This document shows, piece by piece, positions 33,444 to 49,649 of a DNA stretch of 64,000 nucleotides; the stretch's first letter is position 1; each line of letters begins with the position of its first letter. Source of the stretch: Corbicula japonica (taxonomy: Eukaryota; Mollusca; Bivalvia; Venerida; Cyrenidae); assembly GCA_038501625.1 (NCBI GenBank), contig JAZAYU010000221.1, forward strand, positions 62,001 through 126,000. Reading direction: 5' to 3'. The position numbers were made by a program, and so were the translations under genes. The notes beneath the pieces are model-generated. The model had not been told where the DNA came from, did not search any database, and saw only the letters and a list, made by a program, of their open reading frames with translations.

Positions 33444-34896
33444 GACATCCAGTGGAGGGCAAGGGACACATACAGCACTATGGCAGACACAATATTACAT
33501 AATCGGCGTTTAATTCTTAATTTAAAACTTAATTTTAACTTTTATTACGCTTAACTTGTATTTGTTTTTCAATCTTTCGTCCATTCTTTATACATTTACT
33601 CAATGTCTCATTTATTATTTCTTTCTTAATTTCATTCTTTGTTTCAGTCTGAATTTCATTCTATGTTTCATTCTTTGTTGATGTTTTGGTTAATTTCATT
33701 GTTTTGATTCTTTCTAATTTTAAGGTTTATTTATTCTCACTTTTATACTTTGTTTCAATCACACTTTTACTAATTACTTCATTCTTTGTTACTTAATTTT
33801 TATTTCTGCGTTTCATTCTTTTCTTCATTCGTTGTTTCATTTAATTGTTTCATTTTTTGTAAAATTATTTATTTCAGTGTTTGTTTCATTTTTTACTTAA
33901 TAACACATTTTTCATTTTTAATTCAATTATTTGTTTCATTCTTTGCTTCATTCTTCATTCTTTATATTAGTCTTTGTTTCTTTCTGTGTTTCCTTCTTCC
34001 TTTCAATGTTTCATTCTTAACTTCAATCTTTGTTTCATTTTTAATTTCTTTCTTTGTTTCCTTCTTCCTTTCAATGTTTTATTCTTAATTTTAGTCTTTG
34101 TTTCATTCTTAATTTCTTTCTGTGTTCCCTTCTTCTTTTCAATGTTTCATTCTTAACTTCAATCTTTGTTTCATTCTTAATTTCTGTCATAATCTGACGT
34201 TCCTTTCAACGTTTCATTCTTTATTTCAATCTTTGTTTCATTCTTAATTTCTTTCTTTGTTTCCCCCTTCCTATCAATGTTTTACTTAATTCCAATCTTT
34301 GCTTGATTCTTAATTTTTCTATTTTTCCTTCTTCCTTTTTATGTTTCATTCTGTTCCTTCATAGTTCCATTCTTTATTTCATTACTGTTTTGCATTCTTA
34401 ATTTCTTTCATTTCTTCACTACATATTTGCTTGGTATGGTTCATTCTTCACCTTACTCTTTATTTCAGTCTAAATTTTGCCTTATGCTTCGTTTTTCCCT
34501 TCAATGTTTCATTTTAAATTTTATCCTTTGTTTCATTCTTCTTTCAAATGCCTAACTCCTAATTTCTGTCCCGCTTTCTCTCTATCTCTTTCTCTCTCTC
34601 TTGCTCTCTCTCTCTCTCTCTCTCTCTACATCTCAGTATAGTCCTCTTCACCATTCCATGGAGAAGAGGATAAATAAGCGTTTTCGCTTATTCTTTAATA
34701 CATTACATGACATTTACTCACGGTATTATTTCATTATATGTGCAATTGATTGAATAAATACTGTTTAAACCTATTTCTTTCTTGATACATACTTCATTTC
34801 ATTAAATCATTTTAGTTTCTATCCTTAAAGTTATTGTTATTTATATGTCTACCTTATTCGAGAGATAAATATGCTGTATGTTGCGGACCTCCACTG
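33444..34896. repeat. Satellite unit 2
   Basis: 1453 bp. CT tract 34575-34627. Five 68 bp sub-repeats are readable: TTTCAATG-type starts at 34001, 34069, 34137, 34204 and 34272. Confidence 0.95.
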
Positions 34897-36058
34897 GACA
34901 TCCAGTGGAGGGCAAGGGACACATACAGCACTATGGCAGACACAATATTACATAATCGGCGTTTAATTCTTAATTTAAAACTTAATTTTAACTTTTATTA
35001 CGCTTAACTTGTATTTGTTTTTCAATCTTTCGTCCATTCTTTATACATTTACTCAATGTCTCATTTATTATTTCTTTCTTAATTTCATTCTTTGTTTCAG
35101 TCTGAATTTCATTCTATGTTTCATTCTTTGTTGATGTTTTGGTTAATTTCATTGTTTTGATTCTTTCTAATTTTAAGGTTTATTTATTCTCACTTTTATA
35201 CTTTGTTTCAATCACACTTTTACTAATTACTTCATTCTTTGTTACTTAATTTTTATTTCTGCGTTTCATTCTTTTCTTCATTGTTTCATTTAATTGTTTC
35301 ATTTTTTGTAAAATTATTTATTTCAGTGTTTGTTTCATTTTTTACTTAATAACACATTTTTCATTTTTAATTCAATTATTTGTTTCATTCTTTGCTTCAT
35401 TCTTCATTCTTTATATTAGTCTTTGTTTCTTTCTGTGTTTCCTTCTTCCTTTCAATGTTTCATTCTTAACTTCAATCTTTGTTTCATTTTTAATTTCTTT
35501 CTTTGTTTCCTTCTTCCTTTCAATGTTTTATTCTTAATTTTAGTCTTTGTTTCATTCTTAATTTCTTTCTGTGTTCCCTTCTTCTTTTCAAAGTTTCATT
35601 CTTAACTTCAATCTTTGTTTCATTCTTAATTTCTGTCATAATCTGACGTTCCTTTCAACGTTTCATTCTTTATTTCAATCTTTGTTTCATTCTTAATTTC
35701 TTTCTTTGTTTCCCCCTTCCTATCAATGTTTTACTTAATTCCAATCTTTGCTTGATTCTTAATTTTTCTATTTTTCCTTCTTCCTTTTTATGTTTCATTC
35801 TGTTCCTTCATAGTTCCATTCTTTATTTCATTACTGTTTTGCATTCTTAATTTCTTTCATTTCTTCACTACATAATTATTATTTGCTTGGTATGGTTCAT
35901 TCTTCACCTTACTCTTTATTTCAGTCTAAATTTTGCCTTATGCTTCGTTTTTCCCTTCAATGTTTCATTTTAAATTTTATCCATTGTTTCATTCTTCTTT
36001 CAAATGCCTAACTCCTAATTTCTGTCCCGCTTTCTCTCTATCTCTTTCTCTCTCTCTT

Positions 36059-36099
<41 letters not shown>

Positions 36100-36365
36100 T
36101 CTCAGTATAGTCCTCTTCACCATTCCATGGAGAAGAGGATAAATAAGCGTTTTCGCTTATTCTTTAATACATTACATGACATTTACTCACGGTATTATTT
36201 CATTATATGTGCAATTGATTGAATAAATACTGTTTAAACCTATTTCTTTCTTGATACATACTTCATTTCATTAAATCATTTTAGTTTCTATCCTTAAAGT
36301 TATTGTTATTTATATGTCTACCTTATTCGAGAGATAAATATGCTGTATGTTGCGGACCTCCACTG
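34897..36365. repeat. Satellite unit 3
   Basis: 1469 bp. CT tract 36031-36096. Has an extra TAATTAT before TATTTGCTTGG, a marker shared with units 5, 7, 8, 9 and 11. Confidence 0.95.
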
Positions 36366-37830
36366 GACATCCAGTGGAGGGCAAGGGACACATACAGCAC
36401 TATGGCAGACACAATATTACATAATCGGCGTTTAATTCTTAATTTAAAACTTAATTTTAACTTTTATTACGCTTAACTTGTATTTGTTTTTCAATCTTTC
36501 GTCCATTCTTTATACATTTACTCAATGTCTCATTTATTATTTCTTTCTTAATTTCATTCTTTGTTTCAGTCTGAATTTCATTCTATGTTTCATTCTTTGT
36601 TGATGTTTTGGTTAATTTCATTGTTTTGATTCTTTCTAATTTTAAGGTTTATTTATTCTCACTTTTATACTTTGTTTCAATCACACTTTTACTAATTACT
36701 TCATTCTTTGTTACTTAATTTTTATTTCTGCGTTTCATTCTTTTCTTCATTCGTTGTTTCATTTAATTGTTTCATTTTTTGTAAAATTATTTATTTCAGT
36801 GTTTGTTTCATTTTTTACTTAATAACACATTTTTCATTTTTAATTCAATTATTTGTTTCATTCTTTGCTTCATTCTTCATTCTTTATATTAGTCTTTGTT
36901 TCTTTCTGTGTTTCCTTCTTCCTTTCAATGTTTCATTCTTAACTTCAATCTTTGTTTCATTTTTAATTTCTTTCTTTGTTTCCTTCTTCCTTTCAATGTT
37001 TTATTCTTAATTTTAGTCTTTGTTTCATTCTTAATTTCTTTCTGTGTTCCCTTCTTCTTTTCAAAGTTTCATTCTTAACTTCAATCTTTGTTTCATTCTT
37101 AATTTCTGTCATAATCTGACGTTCCTTTCAACGTTTCATTCTTTATTTCAATCTTTGTTTCATTCTTAATTTCTTTCTTTGTTTCCCCCTTCCTATCAAT
37201 GTTTTACTTAATTCCAATCTTTGCTTGATTCTTAATTTTTCTATTTTTCCTTCTTCCTTTTTATGTTTCATTCTGTTCCTTCATAGTTCCATTCTTTATT
37301 TCATTACTGTTTTGCATTCTTAATTTCTTTCATTTCTTCACTACATATTTGCTTGGTATGGTTCATTCTTCACCTTACTCTTTATTTCAGTCTAAATTTT
37401 GCCTTATGCTTCGTTTTTCCCTTCAATGTTTCATTTTAAATTTTATCCTTTGTTTCATTCTTCTTTCAAATGCCTAACTCCTAATTTCTTTCCCGCTTTC
37501 TCTCTATCTCTTTCTCTCTCTCTCTCTCTCTTGCTCTCTCTCTCTCTCTCTCTCTCTCTCTACATCTCAGTATAGTCCTCTTCACCATTCCATGGAGAAG
37601 AGGATAAATAAGCGTTTTCGCTTATTCTTTAATACATTACATGACATTTACTCACGGTATTATTTCATTATATGTGCAATTGATTGAATAAATACTGTTT
37701 AAACCTATTTCTTTCTTGATACATACTTCATTTCATTAAATCATTTTAGTTTCTATCCTTAAAGTTATTGTTATTTATATGTCTACCTTATTCGAGAGAT
37801 AAATATGCTGTATGTTGCGGACCTCCACTG
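36366..37830. repeat. Satellite unit 4
   Basis: 1465 bp. CT tract 37495-37560, interrupted by one TTG. Confidence 0.95.
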
Positions 37831-38993
37831 GACATCCAGTGGAGGGCAAGGGACACATACAGCACTATGGCAGACACAATATTACATAATCGGCGTTTAA
37901 TTCTTAATTTAAAACTTAATTTTAACTTTTATTACGCTTAACTTGTATTTGTTTTTCAATCTTTCGTCCATTCTTTATACATTTACTCAATGTCTCATTT
38001 ATTATTTCTTTCTTAATTTCATTCTTTGTTTCAGTCTGAATTTCATTCTATGTTTCATTCTTTGTTGATGTTTTGGTTAATTTCATTGTTTTGATTCTTT
38101 CTAATTTTAAGGTTTATTTATTCTCACTTTTATACTTTGTTTCAATCACACTTTTACTAATTACTTCATTCTTTGTTACTTAATTTTTATTTCTGCGTTT
38201 CATTCTTTTCTTCATTGTTTCATTTAATTGTTTCATTTTTTGTAAAATTATTTATTTCAGTGTTTGTTTCATTTTTTACTTAATAACACATTTTTCATTT
38301 TTAATTCAATTATTTGTTTCATTCTTTGCTTCATTCTTCATTCTTTATATTAGTCTTTGTTTCTTTATGTGTTTCCTTCTTCCTTTCAATGTTTCATTCT
38401 TAACTTCAATCATTGTTTCATTTTTAATTTCTTTCTTTGTTTCCTTCTTCCTTTCAATGTTTTATTCTTAATTTTAGTCTTTGTTTCATTCTTAATTTCT
38501 TTCTGTGTTCCCTTCTTCTTTTCAATGTTTCATTCTTAACTTCAATCTTTGTTTCATTCTTAATTTCTGTCATAATTTGTCTTTCCTTTCAACGTTTCAT
38601 TCTTTCTTTCAATCTTTGTTTCATTCTTAATTTCTTTCTTTGTTTCCCCCTTCCTATCAATGTTTTTCTTAATTCCAATCTTTTCTTGATTCTTAATTTT
38701 TCTATTTTTCCTTCTTTCTTTTTATGTTTCATTCTGTTCCTTCATAGTTCAATTCTTTATTTCATTACTGTTTTGCATTCTTAATTTCTTTCATTTCTTC
38801 ACTACATAATTATTATTTGCTTGGTATGGTTCATTCTTCACCTTACTCTTTATTTCAGTCTAAATTTTGCCTTATGCTTCGTTTTTCCCTTCAATGTTTC
38901 ATTTTAAATTTTATCCATTGTTTCATTCTTCTTTCAAATGCCTAACTCCTAATTTCTGTCCCGCTGTCTCTCTATCTCTTTCTCTCTCTCTTG

Positions 38994-39057
<64 letters not shown>

Positions 39058-39324
39058 ATCTCAGTATAGTCCTCTTCACCATTCCATGGAGAAGAGGATA
39101 AATAAGCGTTTTCGCTTATTCTTTAATACATTACATGACATTTACTCACGGTATTATTTCATTATATGTGCAATTGATTGAATAAATACTGTTTAAACCT
39201 ATTTCTTTCTTGATACATACTTCATTTCATTAAATCATTTTAGTTTCTATCCTTAAAGTTATTGTTATTTATATGTCTACCTTATTCGAGAGATAAATAT
39301 GCTGTATGTTGCGGACCTCCACTG
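37831..39324. repeat. Satellite unit 5
   Basis: 1494 bp. CT tract 38964-39054. Carries the ATAATTTGTCTTTCC variant, shared with unit 9. Confidence 0.95.
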
Positions 39325-40836
<1,512 letters not shown>

Positions 40837-42329
40837 GACATCCAGTGGAGGGCAAGGGACACATACAGCACTATGGCAGACACAATATTACATAATCGGC
40901 GTTTAATTCTTAATTTAAAACTTAATTTTAACTTTTATTACGCTTAACTTGTATTTGTTTTTCAATCTTTCGTCCATTCTTCATACATTTACTCAATGTC
41001 TCTTTTATTATTTCTTTCTTAATTTCATTCTTTGTTTCAGTCTGGATTTCATTCTATGTTTCATTCTTTGTTGATGTTTTGGTTAATTTCATTGTTTTGA
41101 TTCTTTCTTATTTAAAGATTTATTTATTCTCACTTTTATACTTTGTTTCAATCACACTTTTACTAATTACTTCATTCTTTGTTACTTAATTTTTATTTCT
41201 GCGTTTCATTCTTTTCTTCATTCGTTGTTTCATTTAATTGTTTCATTTTTTGTAAAATTATTTATTTCAGTGTTTGTTTCATTTTTTACCTAATAACACA
41301 TTTTTCATTTTTAATTCAATTATTTGTTTCATTCTTTGCTTCATTCTTCATTCTTTATATTAGTCTTTGTTTCTTTCTGGGTTTCCTTCTTCCTTTCAAT
41401 GTTTCATTCTTAACTTCAATCATTGTTTCATTTTTAATTTCTTTCTTTGTTTCCTTCTTCCTTTCAATGTTTTATTCGTAATTTTAGTCTTTGTTTCATT
41501 CTTAATTTCTTTCTGTCTTCCCTTTGTTTTCAATGTTTCATTCTTAACTTCAATCTTTGTTTCATTCTTAATTTCTGTCATAATTTGACTTTCCTTTCAA
41601 CGTTTCATTCTTTATTTCAATCTTTGTTTCATTCTTAATTTCTTTCTTTGTTTCCCCCTTCCTATCAATGTTTTACTTAATTCCAATCTTTGCTTGATTC
41701 TTGATTTTTCTATTTTTCCTTCTTCCTTTTTATGTTTCATTCTGTTCCTTCATAGTTCGATTCTTCATTTCATTACTGTTTTGCATTCTTAATTTCTTTC
41801 ATTTCTTCACTACATAATTATTATTTGCTTGGTATGGTTCATTCTTCACCTTACTCTTTATTTCAGTCTTAATTTTGCCTTATACTTCGTTTTTCCCTTC
41901 AATGTTTCATTTTAAATTTTATCCTTTGTTGCATTCTTCTTTCAAATGCCTAATTCGTAATTTCTTTCCCGCTTTCTCTCTATCTCTTTCTCTCTCCTAA
42001 TTTCTGTCCCGCTTTCTCTCTATCTCTCTTCTCTCTCTCTTGCTCTCTCTCTCTCTCTCTACATCTCAGTATAGTCCTCTTCACCATTCCATGGAGAAGA
42101 GGATAAATAAGCGTTTTCGCTTATTCTTTAATACATTACATGACATTTACTCACGGTATTATTTCATTATATGTGCAATTGATTGAATAAATACTGTTTA
42201 AACCTATTTCTTTATTGATCCATACTTCATTTCATTAAATCATTTTAGTTTCTATCCTTAAAGTTATTGTTATTTATATGTCTACCTTATTCGAGAGATA
42301 AATATGCTGTATGTTGCGGACCTCCACTG
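40837..42329. repeat. Satellite unit 7
   Basis: 1493 bp. The CT zone 41969-42060 contains a local duplication of about 41 bp that repeats CTAATTTCTGTCCCGCTTTC. Confidence 0.95.
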
Positions 42330-43463
42330 GACATCCAGTGGAGGGCAAGGGACACATACAGCACTATGGCAGACACAATATTACATAATCGGCGTTTAAT
42401 TCTTAATTTAAAACTTAATTTTAACTTTTATTACGCTTAACTTGTATTTGTTTTTCAATCTTTCGTCCATTCTTCATACATTTACTCAATGTCTCTTTTA
42501 TTATTTCTTTCTTAATTTCATTCTTTGTTTCAGTCTGAATTTCATTCTATGTTTCATTCTTTGTTGATGTTTTGGTTAATTTCATTGTTTTGATTCTTTC
42601 TTATTTAAAGATTTATTTATTCTCACTTTTATACTTTGTTTCAATCACACTTTTACTAATTACTTCATTCTGTGTTACTTAATTTTTATTTCTGCGTTTC
42701 ATACTTTTCTTCATTCGTTGTTTCATTTAATTGTTTCATTTTTTGTAAAATTATTTATTTCAGTGTTTGTTTCATTTTTTACCTAATAACACATTTTTCA
42801 TTTTTAATTCAATTATTTGTTTCATTCTTTGCTTCATTCTTCATTCTTTATATTAGTCTATGTTTCTTTCTGGGTTTCCTTCTTCCTTTCAATGTTTCAT
42901 TCTTAACTTCAATCATTGTTTCATTTTTAATTTCTTTCTTTGTTTCCTTCTTCCTTTCAATGTTTTATTCGTAATTTTAGTCTTTGTTTCATTCTTAATT
43001 TCTTTCTGTCTTCCCTTTGTTTTCAATGTTTCATTCTTAACTTCAATCTTTGTTTCATTCTTAATTTCTGTCATAATTTGACTTTCCTTTCAACGTTTCA
43101 TTCTTTTTTTTCAATCTTTGTTTCATTCTTAATTTCTTTCTTTGTTTCCCCCTTCCTATCAATGTTTTACTTAATTCCAATCTTTGCTTGATTCTTGATT
43201 TTTCTATTTTTCCTTCTTCCTTTTTATGTTTCATTCTGTTCCTTCATAGTTCGATTCTTCATTTCATTACTGTTTTGCATTCTTAATTTCTTTCATTTCT
43301 TCACTACATAATTATTATTTGCTTGGTATGGTTCATTCTTCACCTTACTCTTTATTTTAGTCTAAATTTTGCTTTATGATTCGTTTTTCCCTACAATGTT
43401 TCATTTTAAATTTTATCCTTTGTTTCATTCTTCTTTCAAATGCCTAATTCCTAATTTCTTTCC

Positions 43464-43543
<80 letters not shown>

Positions 43544-43810
43544 ATCTCAGTATAGTCCTCTTCACCATTCCATGGAGAAAAGGATAAATAAGCGTTTTCG
43601 CTTATTCTTTAATACATTACATGACATTTACTAACGGTATTATTTCATTATATGTGCAATTGATTGAATAAATACTGTTTAAACCTATTTCTTTATAGAT
43701 ACAAACTTCATTTCATTAAATCATTTTAGTTTCTATCCTTAAAGTTATTGTTATTTATATGTCTACCTTATTCGAGAGATAAATATGCTGTATGTTGCGG
43801 ACCTCCACTG
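42330..43810. repeat. Satellite unit 8
   Basis: 1481 bp. CT tract 43466-43541, nearly pure. Body almost identical to unit 7. Confidence 0.95.
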
Positions 43811-45299
43811 GACATCCAGTGGAGGGCAAGGGACACATACAGCACTATGGCAGACACAATATTACATAATCGGCGTTTAATTCTTAATTTAAAACTTAAT
43901 TTTAACTTTTATTACGCTTAACTTGTATTTGTTTTTCAATCTTTCGTCCATTCTTCATACATTTACTCAATGTCTCATTTATTATTTCTTTCTTAATTTC
44001 ATTCTTTGTTTCAGTCTGAATTTCATTCTATGTTTCATTCTTTGTTGATGTTTTGGTTAATTTCATTGTTTTAATGCTTTTTAATTTTAAGATTTATTTA
44101 TTCTCACTTTTATACTTTGTTTCAATCACACTTTTACTAATTACTTCATTCTTTGTTACTTAATTTTTATTTCTGCGTTTCATTCTTTTCTTCATTGTTT
44201 CATTTAATTGTTTCATTTTTTGTAAAATTATTTATTTCAGTGTTTGTTTCATTCTTTACTTAATAACACATTTTTCATTTTTAATTCAATTATTTGTTTC
44301 ATTCTTTGCTTCATTCTTCATTCTTTATATTAGTCTTTGTTTCTTTATGTGTTTCCTTGTTCCTTTCAATGTTTCATTCTTAACTTCAATCATTGTTTCA
44401 TTTTTAATTTCTTTCTTTGTTTCCTTCTTCCTTTCAATGTTTTATTCTTAATTTTAGTCTTTGTTTCATTCTTAATTTCTTTCTGTGTTCCCTTCTTCTT
44501 TTCAATGTTTCATTCTTCAATCTTTGTTTCATTCTTAATTTCTGTCATAATTTGTCTTTCCTTTCAACGTTTCATTCTTTCTTTCAATCTTTGTTTCATT
44601 CTTAATTTCTTTCTTTGTTTCCCCCTTCCTATCAATGTTTTTCTTAATTCCAATCTTTGCTTGATTCTTAATTTTTCTATTTTTCCTTCTTTCTTTTTAT
44701 GTTTCATTCTGTTCCTTCATAGTTCAATTCTTTATTTCATTTCTGTTTTGCATTCTTAATTTCTTTCATTTCTTCACTACATAATTATTATTTGCTTGGT
44801 ATGGTTCATTCTTCACCTTACTCTTTATTTCAGTCTAAATTTTGCCTTATGCTTCGTTTTTCCCTTCAATGTTTCATTTTAAATTTTATCCATTGTTTTA
44901 TTCTTCTTTCAAATGCCTAACTCCTAATTTCTGTCCCGCTGTCTCTCTATCTCTTTCTCTCTCTCTTGCTCTCTCTTTCTCTCTCTCTCTCTATCTCTCT
45001 CTCTCTCTCTGTCTCTCTCTCTCTCTCTCAACATCTCAGTATAGTCCTCTTCACCATTCCATGGAGAAGAGGATAAATAAGCGTTTTCGCTTATTCTTTA
45101 ATACATTACATGACATTTACTCACGGTATTATTTCATTATATGTGCAGTTGATTGAATAAATACTGTTTAAACCTATTTCTTTCTTGATACATACTTCAT
45201 TTCATTAAATCATTTTAGTTTCTATCCTTAAAGTTATTGTTATTTATATGTCTACCTTATTCGAGAGATAAATATGCTGTATGTTGCGGACCTCCACTG
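43811..45299. repeat. Satellite unit 9
   Basis: 1489 bp. CT tract 44938-45028 with A and G interruptions. A 7 bp loss (TAACTTC) occurs in one sub-repeat near 44517. Confidence 0.95.
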
Positions 45300-46766
45300 G
45301 ACATCCAGTGGAGGGCAAGGGACACATACAGCACTATGGCAGACACAATATTACATAATCGGCGTTTAATTCTTAATTTAAAACTTAATTTTAACTTTTA
45401 TTACGCTTAACTTGTATTTGTTTTTCAATCTTTCGTCCATTCTTTATACATTTACTCAATGTCTCATTTATTATTTCTTTCTTAATTTCATTCTTTGTTT
45501 CAGTCTGAATTTCATTCTATGTTTCATTCTTTGTTGATGTTTTGGTTAATTTCATTGTTTTGATTCTTTCTAATTTTAAGGTTTATTTATTCTCACTTTT
45601 ATACCTTGTTTCAATCACACTTTTACTAATTACTTCATTTTTTGTTATTTAATTTTATTTCTGCGTTTCATTCTTTTCTTCATTCGTTGTTTCATTTAAT
45701 TGTTTCATTTTTTGTAAAATTATTTATTTCAGTGTTTGTTTCATTTTTTACTTAATAACACAGTTTCATTTTTAATTCAACTATTTGTTTCATTCTTTGC
45801 TTCATTCTTTATTCTTTATGTTAGTCTTTGTTTCTTTCTGTGTTTCCTTCTTCCTTTCAATGTTTCATTCTTAACTTCAATCTTTGTTTCATTTTTAATT
45901 TCTTTCTTTGTTTCCTTCTTCCTTTCAATGTTTTATTCTTAATTTTAGTCTTTGTTTCATTCTCAATTTCTTTCTGTCTTCCCTTCTTCTTTTCAAAGTT
46001 TCATTCTTAACTTCAATCTTTGTTTCATTCTTAATTTCTGTCATAATCTGACGTTCCTTTCAACGTTTCATTCTTTATTTCAATCTTTGTTTCATTCTTA
46101 ATTTCTTTCTTTGTTTCCCCCTTCCTATCAATGTTTTACTTAATTCCAATCTTTACTTGATTCTTAATTTTTCTATTTTTCCTTCTTCCTTTTTATGTTT
46201 CATTCTGTTCCTTCATAGTTCCTTTCTTTATTTCATTACTGTTTTGCATTCTTAATTTCTTTCATTTCTTCACTACATATTTGCTTGGTATGGTTCATTC
46301 TTCACCTTACTCTTTATTTGAGTCTAAATTTTGCCTTATGCTTTGTTTTTCCCTTCAATGTTTCATTTTAAATTTCATCCTTTGTTTCATTCTTCTTTCA
46401 AATGCCTTACTCCCAATTTCTTTCCCGCTTTCTCTCTATCTCTTTCTCTCTCTCTCTCTCTCTCTCTTGCTCTCTCTCTCTCTCTCTCTCTCTCTCTACA
46501 TCTCAGTATAGTCCTCTTCACCATTCCATGGAGAAGAGGATAAATAAGCGTTTTCGCTTATTTTTTAATACATTACATGACATTTACTCACGGTATTATT
46601 TCATTATATGTGCAATTGATTGAATAAATACTGTTTAAACCTATTTCTTTCTTGATACATACTTCATTTCATTAAATCATTTTAGTTTCTATCCTTAAAG
46701 TTATTGTTATTTATATGTCTACCTTATTCGAGAGATAAATATGCTGTATGTTGCGGACCTCCACTG
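45300..46766. repeat. Satellite unit 10
   Basis: 1467 bp. CT tract 46428-46497. Confidence 0.95.
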
Positions 46767-47861
46767 GACATACAGTGGAGGGCAAGGGATATATACAGCA
46801 CTATGGCAGACACAATATTACATAATCGGCGTTTAATTCTTAATTTAAAACTTAATTTTAACTTTTATTACGCTTAACTTGTATTTGTTTTTCAATCTTT
46901 CGTCCATTCTTCATACATTTACTCAATGTCTCTTTTATTATTTCTTTCTTAATTTCATTCTTTGTTTCAGTCTGAATTTCATTCTATGTTTCATTCTTTG
47001 TTGATGTTTTGGTTAATTTCATTGTTTTGATTCTTTCTTATTTAAAGATTTATTTATTCTCACTTTTATACTTTGTTTCAATCACACTTTTACTAATTAC
47101 TTCATTCTTTGTTACTTAATTTTTATTTCTGCGTTTCATTCTTTTCTTCATTGTTTCATTTAATTGTTTCATTTTTTGTAAAATTATTTATTTCAGTGTT
47201 TGTTTCATTTTTTACTTAATAACACATTTTTCATTTTTAATTCAATTATTTGTTTCATTCTTTGCTTCATTCTTCATTCTTTATATTAGTCTTTGTTTCT
47301 TTCTGTGTTTCCTTCTTCCTTTCAATGTTTCATTCTTAACTTCAATCATTGTTTCATTTTTAATTTCTTTCTTTGTTTCCTTCTTCTTTTCAATGTTTCA
47401 TTCTTAACTTCAATCTTTGTTTCATTCTTAATTTCTGTCATAATTTGTCGTTCCTTTCAACGTTTCATTCTTTCTTTCAATCTTTGTTTCATTCTTAATT
47501 TCTTTCTTTGTTTCCCCCTTCCTATCAATGTTTTACTTAATTCCAATCTTTTCTTGATTCTTAATTTTTCTATTTTTCCTTCTTTCTTTTTATGTTTCAT
47601 TCTGTTCCTTCATAGTTCAATTCTTTATTTCATTACTGTTTTGCATTCTTAATTTCTTTCATTTCTTCACTACATAATTATTATTTGCTTGGTATGGTTC
47701 ATTCTTCACCTTACTCTTTATTTCAGTCTAAATTTTGCCTTATGCTTCGTTTTTCCCTTCAATGTTTCATTTTAAATTTTATCCATTGTTTCATTCTTCT
47801 TTCAAATGCCTAACTCCTAATTTCTGTCCCGCTGTCTCTCTATCTCTTTCTCTCTCTCTTG

Positions 47862-47911
<50 letters not shown>

Positions 47912-48178
47912 ATCTCAGTATAGTCCTCTTCACCATTCCATGGAGAAGAGGATAAATAAGCGTTTTCGCTTATTCTTTAATACATTACATGACATTTACT
48001 CACGGTATTATTTCATTATATGTGCAATTGATTGAATAAATACTGTTTAAACCTATTTCTTTCTTGATACATACTTCATTTCATTAAATCATTTTAGTTT
48101 CTATCCTTAAAGTTATTGTTATTTATATGTCTACCTTATTCGAGAGATAAATATGCTGTATGTTGCGGACCTCCACTG
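46767..48178. repeat. Satellite unit 11 (one 68 bp sub-repeat missing)
   Basis: 1412 bp. It lacks exactly one sub-repeat near 47385. Its inner hairpin is changed to ACATACAGTGG. CT tract 47832-47908. Confidence 0.95.
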
Positions 48179-49337
48179 GACATCCAGTGGAGGGCAAGGG
48201 ACACATACAGCACTATGGCAGACACAATATTACATAATCGGCGTTTAATTCTTAATTTAAAACTTAATTTTAACTTTTATTACGCTTAACTTGTATTTGT
48301 TTTTCAATCTTTCGTCCATTCTTTATACATTTACTCAATGTCTCATTTATTATTTCTTTCTTAATTTCATTCTTTGTTTCAGTCTGAATTTCATTCTATG
48401 TTTCATTCTTTGTTGATGTTTTGGTTAATTTCATTGTTTTGATTCTTTCTTATTTAAAGATTTATTTATTCTCACTTTTATACTTTGTTTCAATCACACT
48501 TTTACTAATTACTTCATTCTTTGTTACTTAATTTTTATTTCTGCGTTTCATTCTTTTCTTCATTCGTTGTTTCATTTAATTGTTTCATTTTTTGTAAAAT
48601 TATTTATTTCAGTGTTTGTTTCATTTTTTACTTAATAACACATTTTTCATTTTTAATTCAATTATTTGTTTCATTCTTTGCTTCATTCTTCATTCTTTAT
48701 ATTAGTCTTTGTTTCTTTCTGTGTTTCCTTCTTCCTTTCAATGTTTCATTCTTAACTTCAATCATTGTTTCATTTTTAATTTCTTTCTTTGTTTCCTTCT
48801 TCCTTTCAATGTTTTATTCTTAATTTTAGTCTTTGTTTCATTCTTAATTTCTTTCTGTGTTCCCTTCTTCTTTTCAATGTTTCATTCTTAACTTCAATCT
48901 TTGTTTCATTCTTAATTTCTGTCATAATTTGACTTTCCTTTCAACGTTTCATTCTTTCTTTCAATCTTTGTTTCATTCTTAATTTCTTTCTTTGTTTCCC
49001 CCTTCCTATCAATGTTTTACTTAATTCCAATCTTTGCTTGATTCTTAATTTTTCTATTTTTCCTTCTTCCTTTTTATGTTTCATTCTGTTCCTTCATAGT
49101 TCGATTCTTTATTTCATTACTGTTTTGCATTCTTAATTTCTTTCATTTCTTCACTACATATTTGCTTGGTATGGTTCATTCTTCACCTTACTCTTTATTT
49201 CAGTCTAAATTTTGCCTTATGCTTCGTTTTTCCCTTCAATGTTTCATTTTAAATTTTATCCTTTGTTTCATTCTTCTTTCAAATGCCTAACTCCTAATTT
49301 CTGTCCCGCTTTCTCTCTATCTCTTTCTCTCTCTCTT

Positions 49338-49382
<45 letters not shown>

Positions 49383-49649
49383 ATCTCAGTATAGTCCTCT
49401 TCACCATTCCATGGAGAAGAGGATAAATAAGCGTTTTCGCTTATTCTTTAATACATTACATGACATTTACTCACGGTATTATTTCATTATATGTGCAATT
49501 GATTGAATAAATACTGTTTAAACCTATTTCTTTCTTGATACATACTTCATTTCATTAAATCATTTTAGTTTCTATCCTTAAAGTTATTGTTATTTATATG
49601 TCTACCTTATTCGAGAGATAAATATGCTGTATGTTGCGGACCTCCACTG
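48179..49649. repeat. Satellite unit 12
   Basis: 1471 bp. CT tract 49309-49380. Confidence 0.95.
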
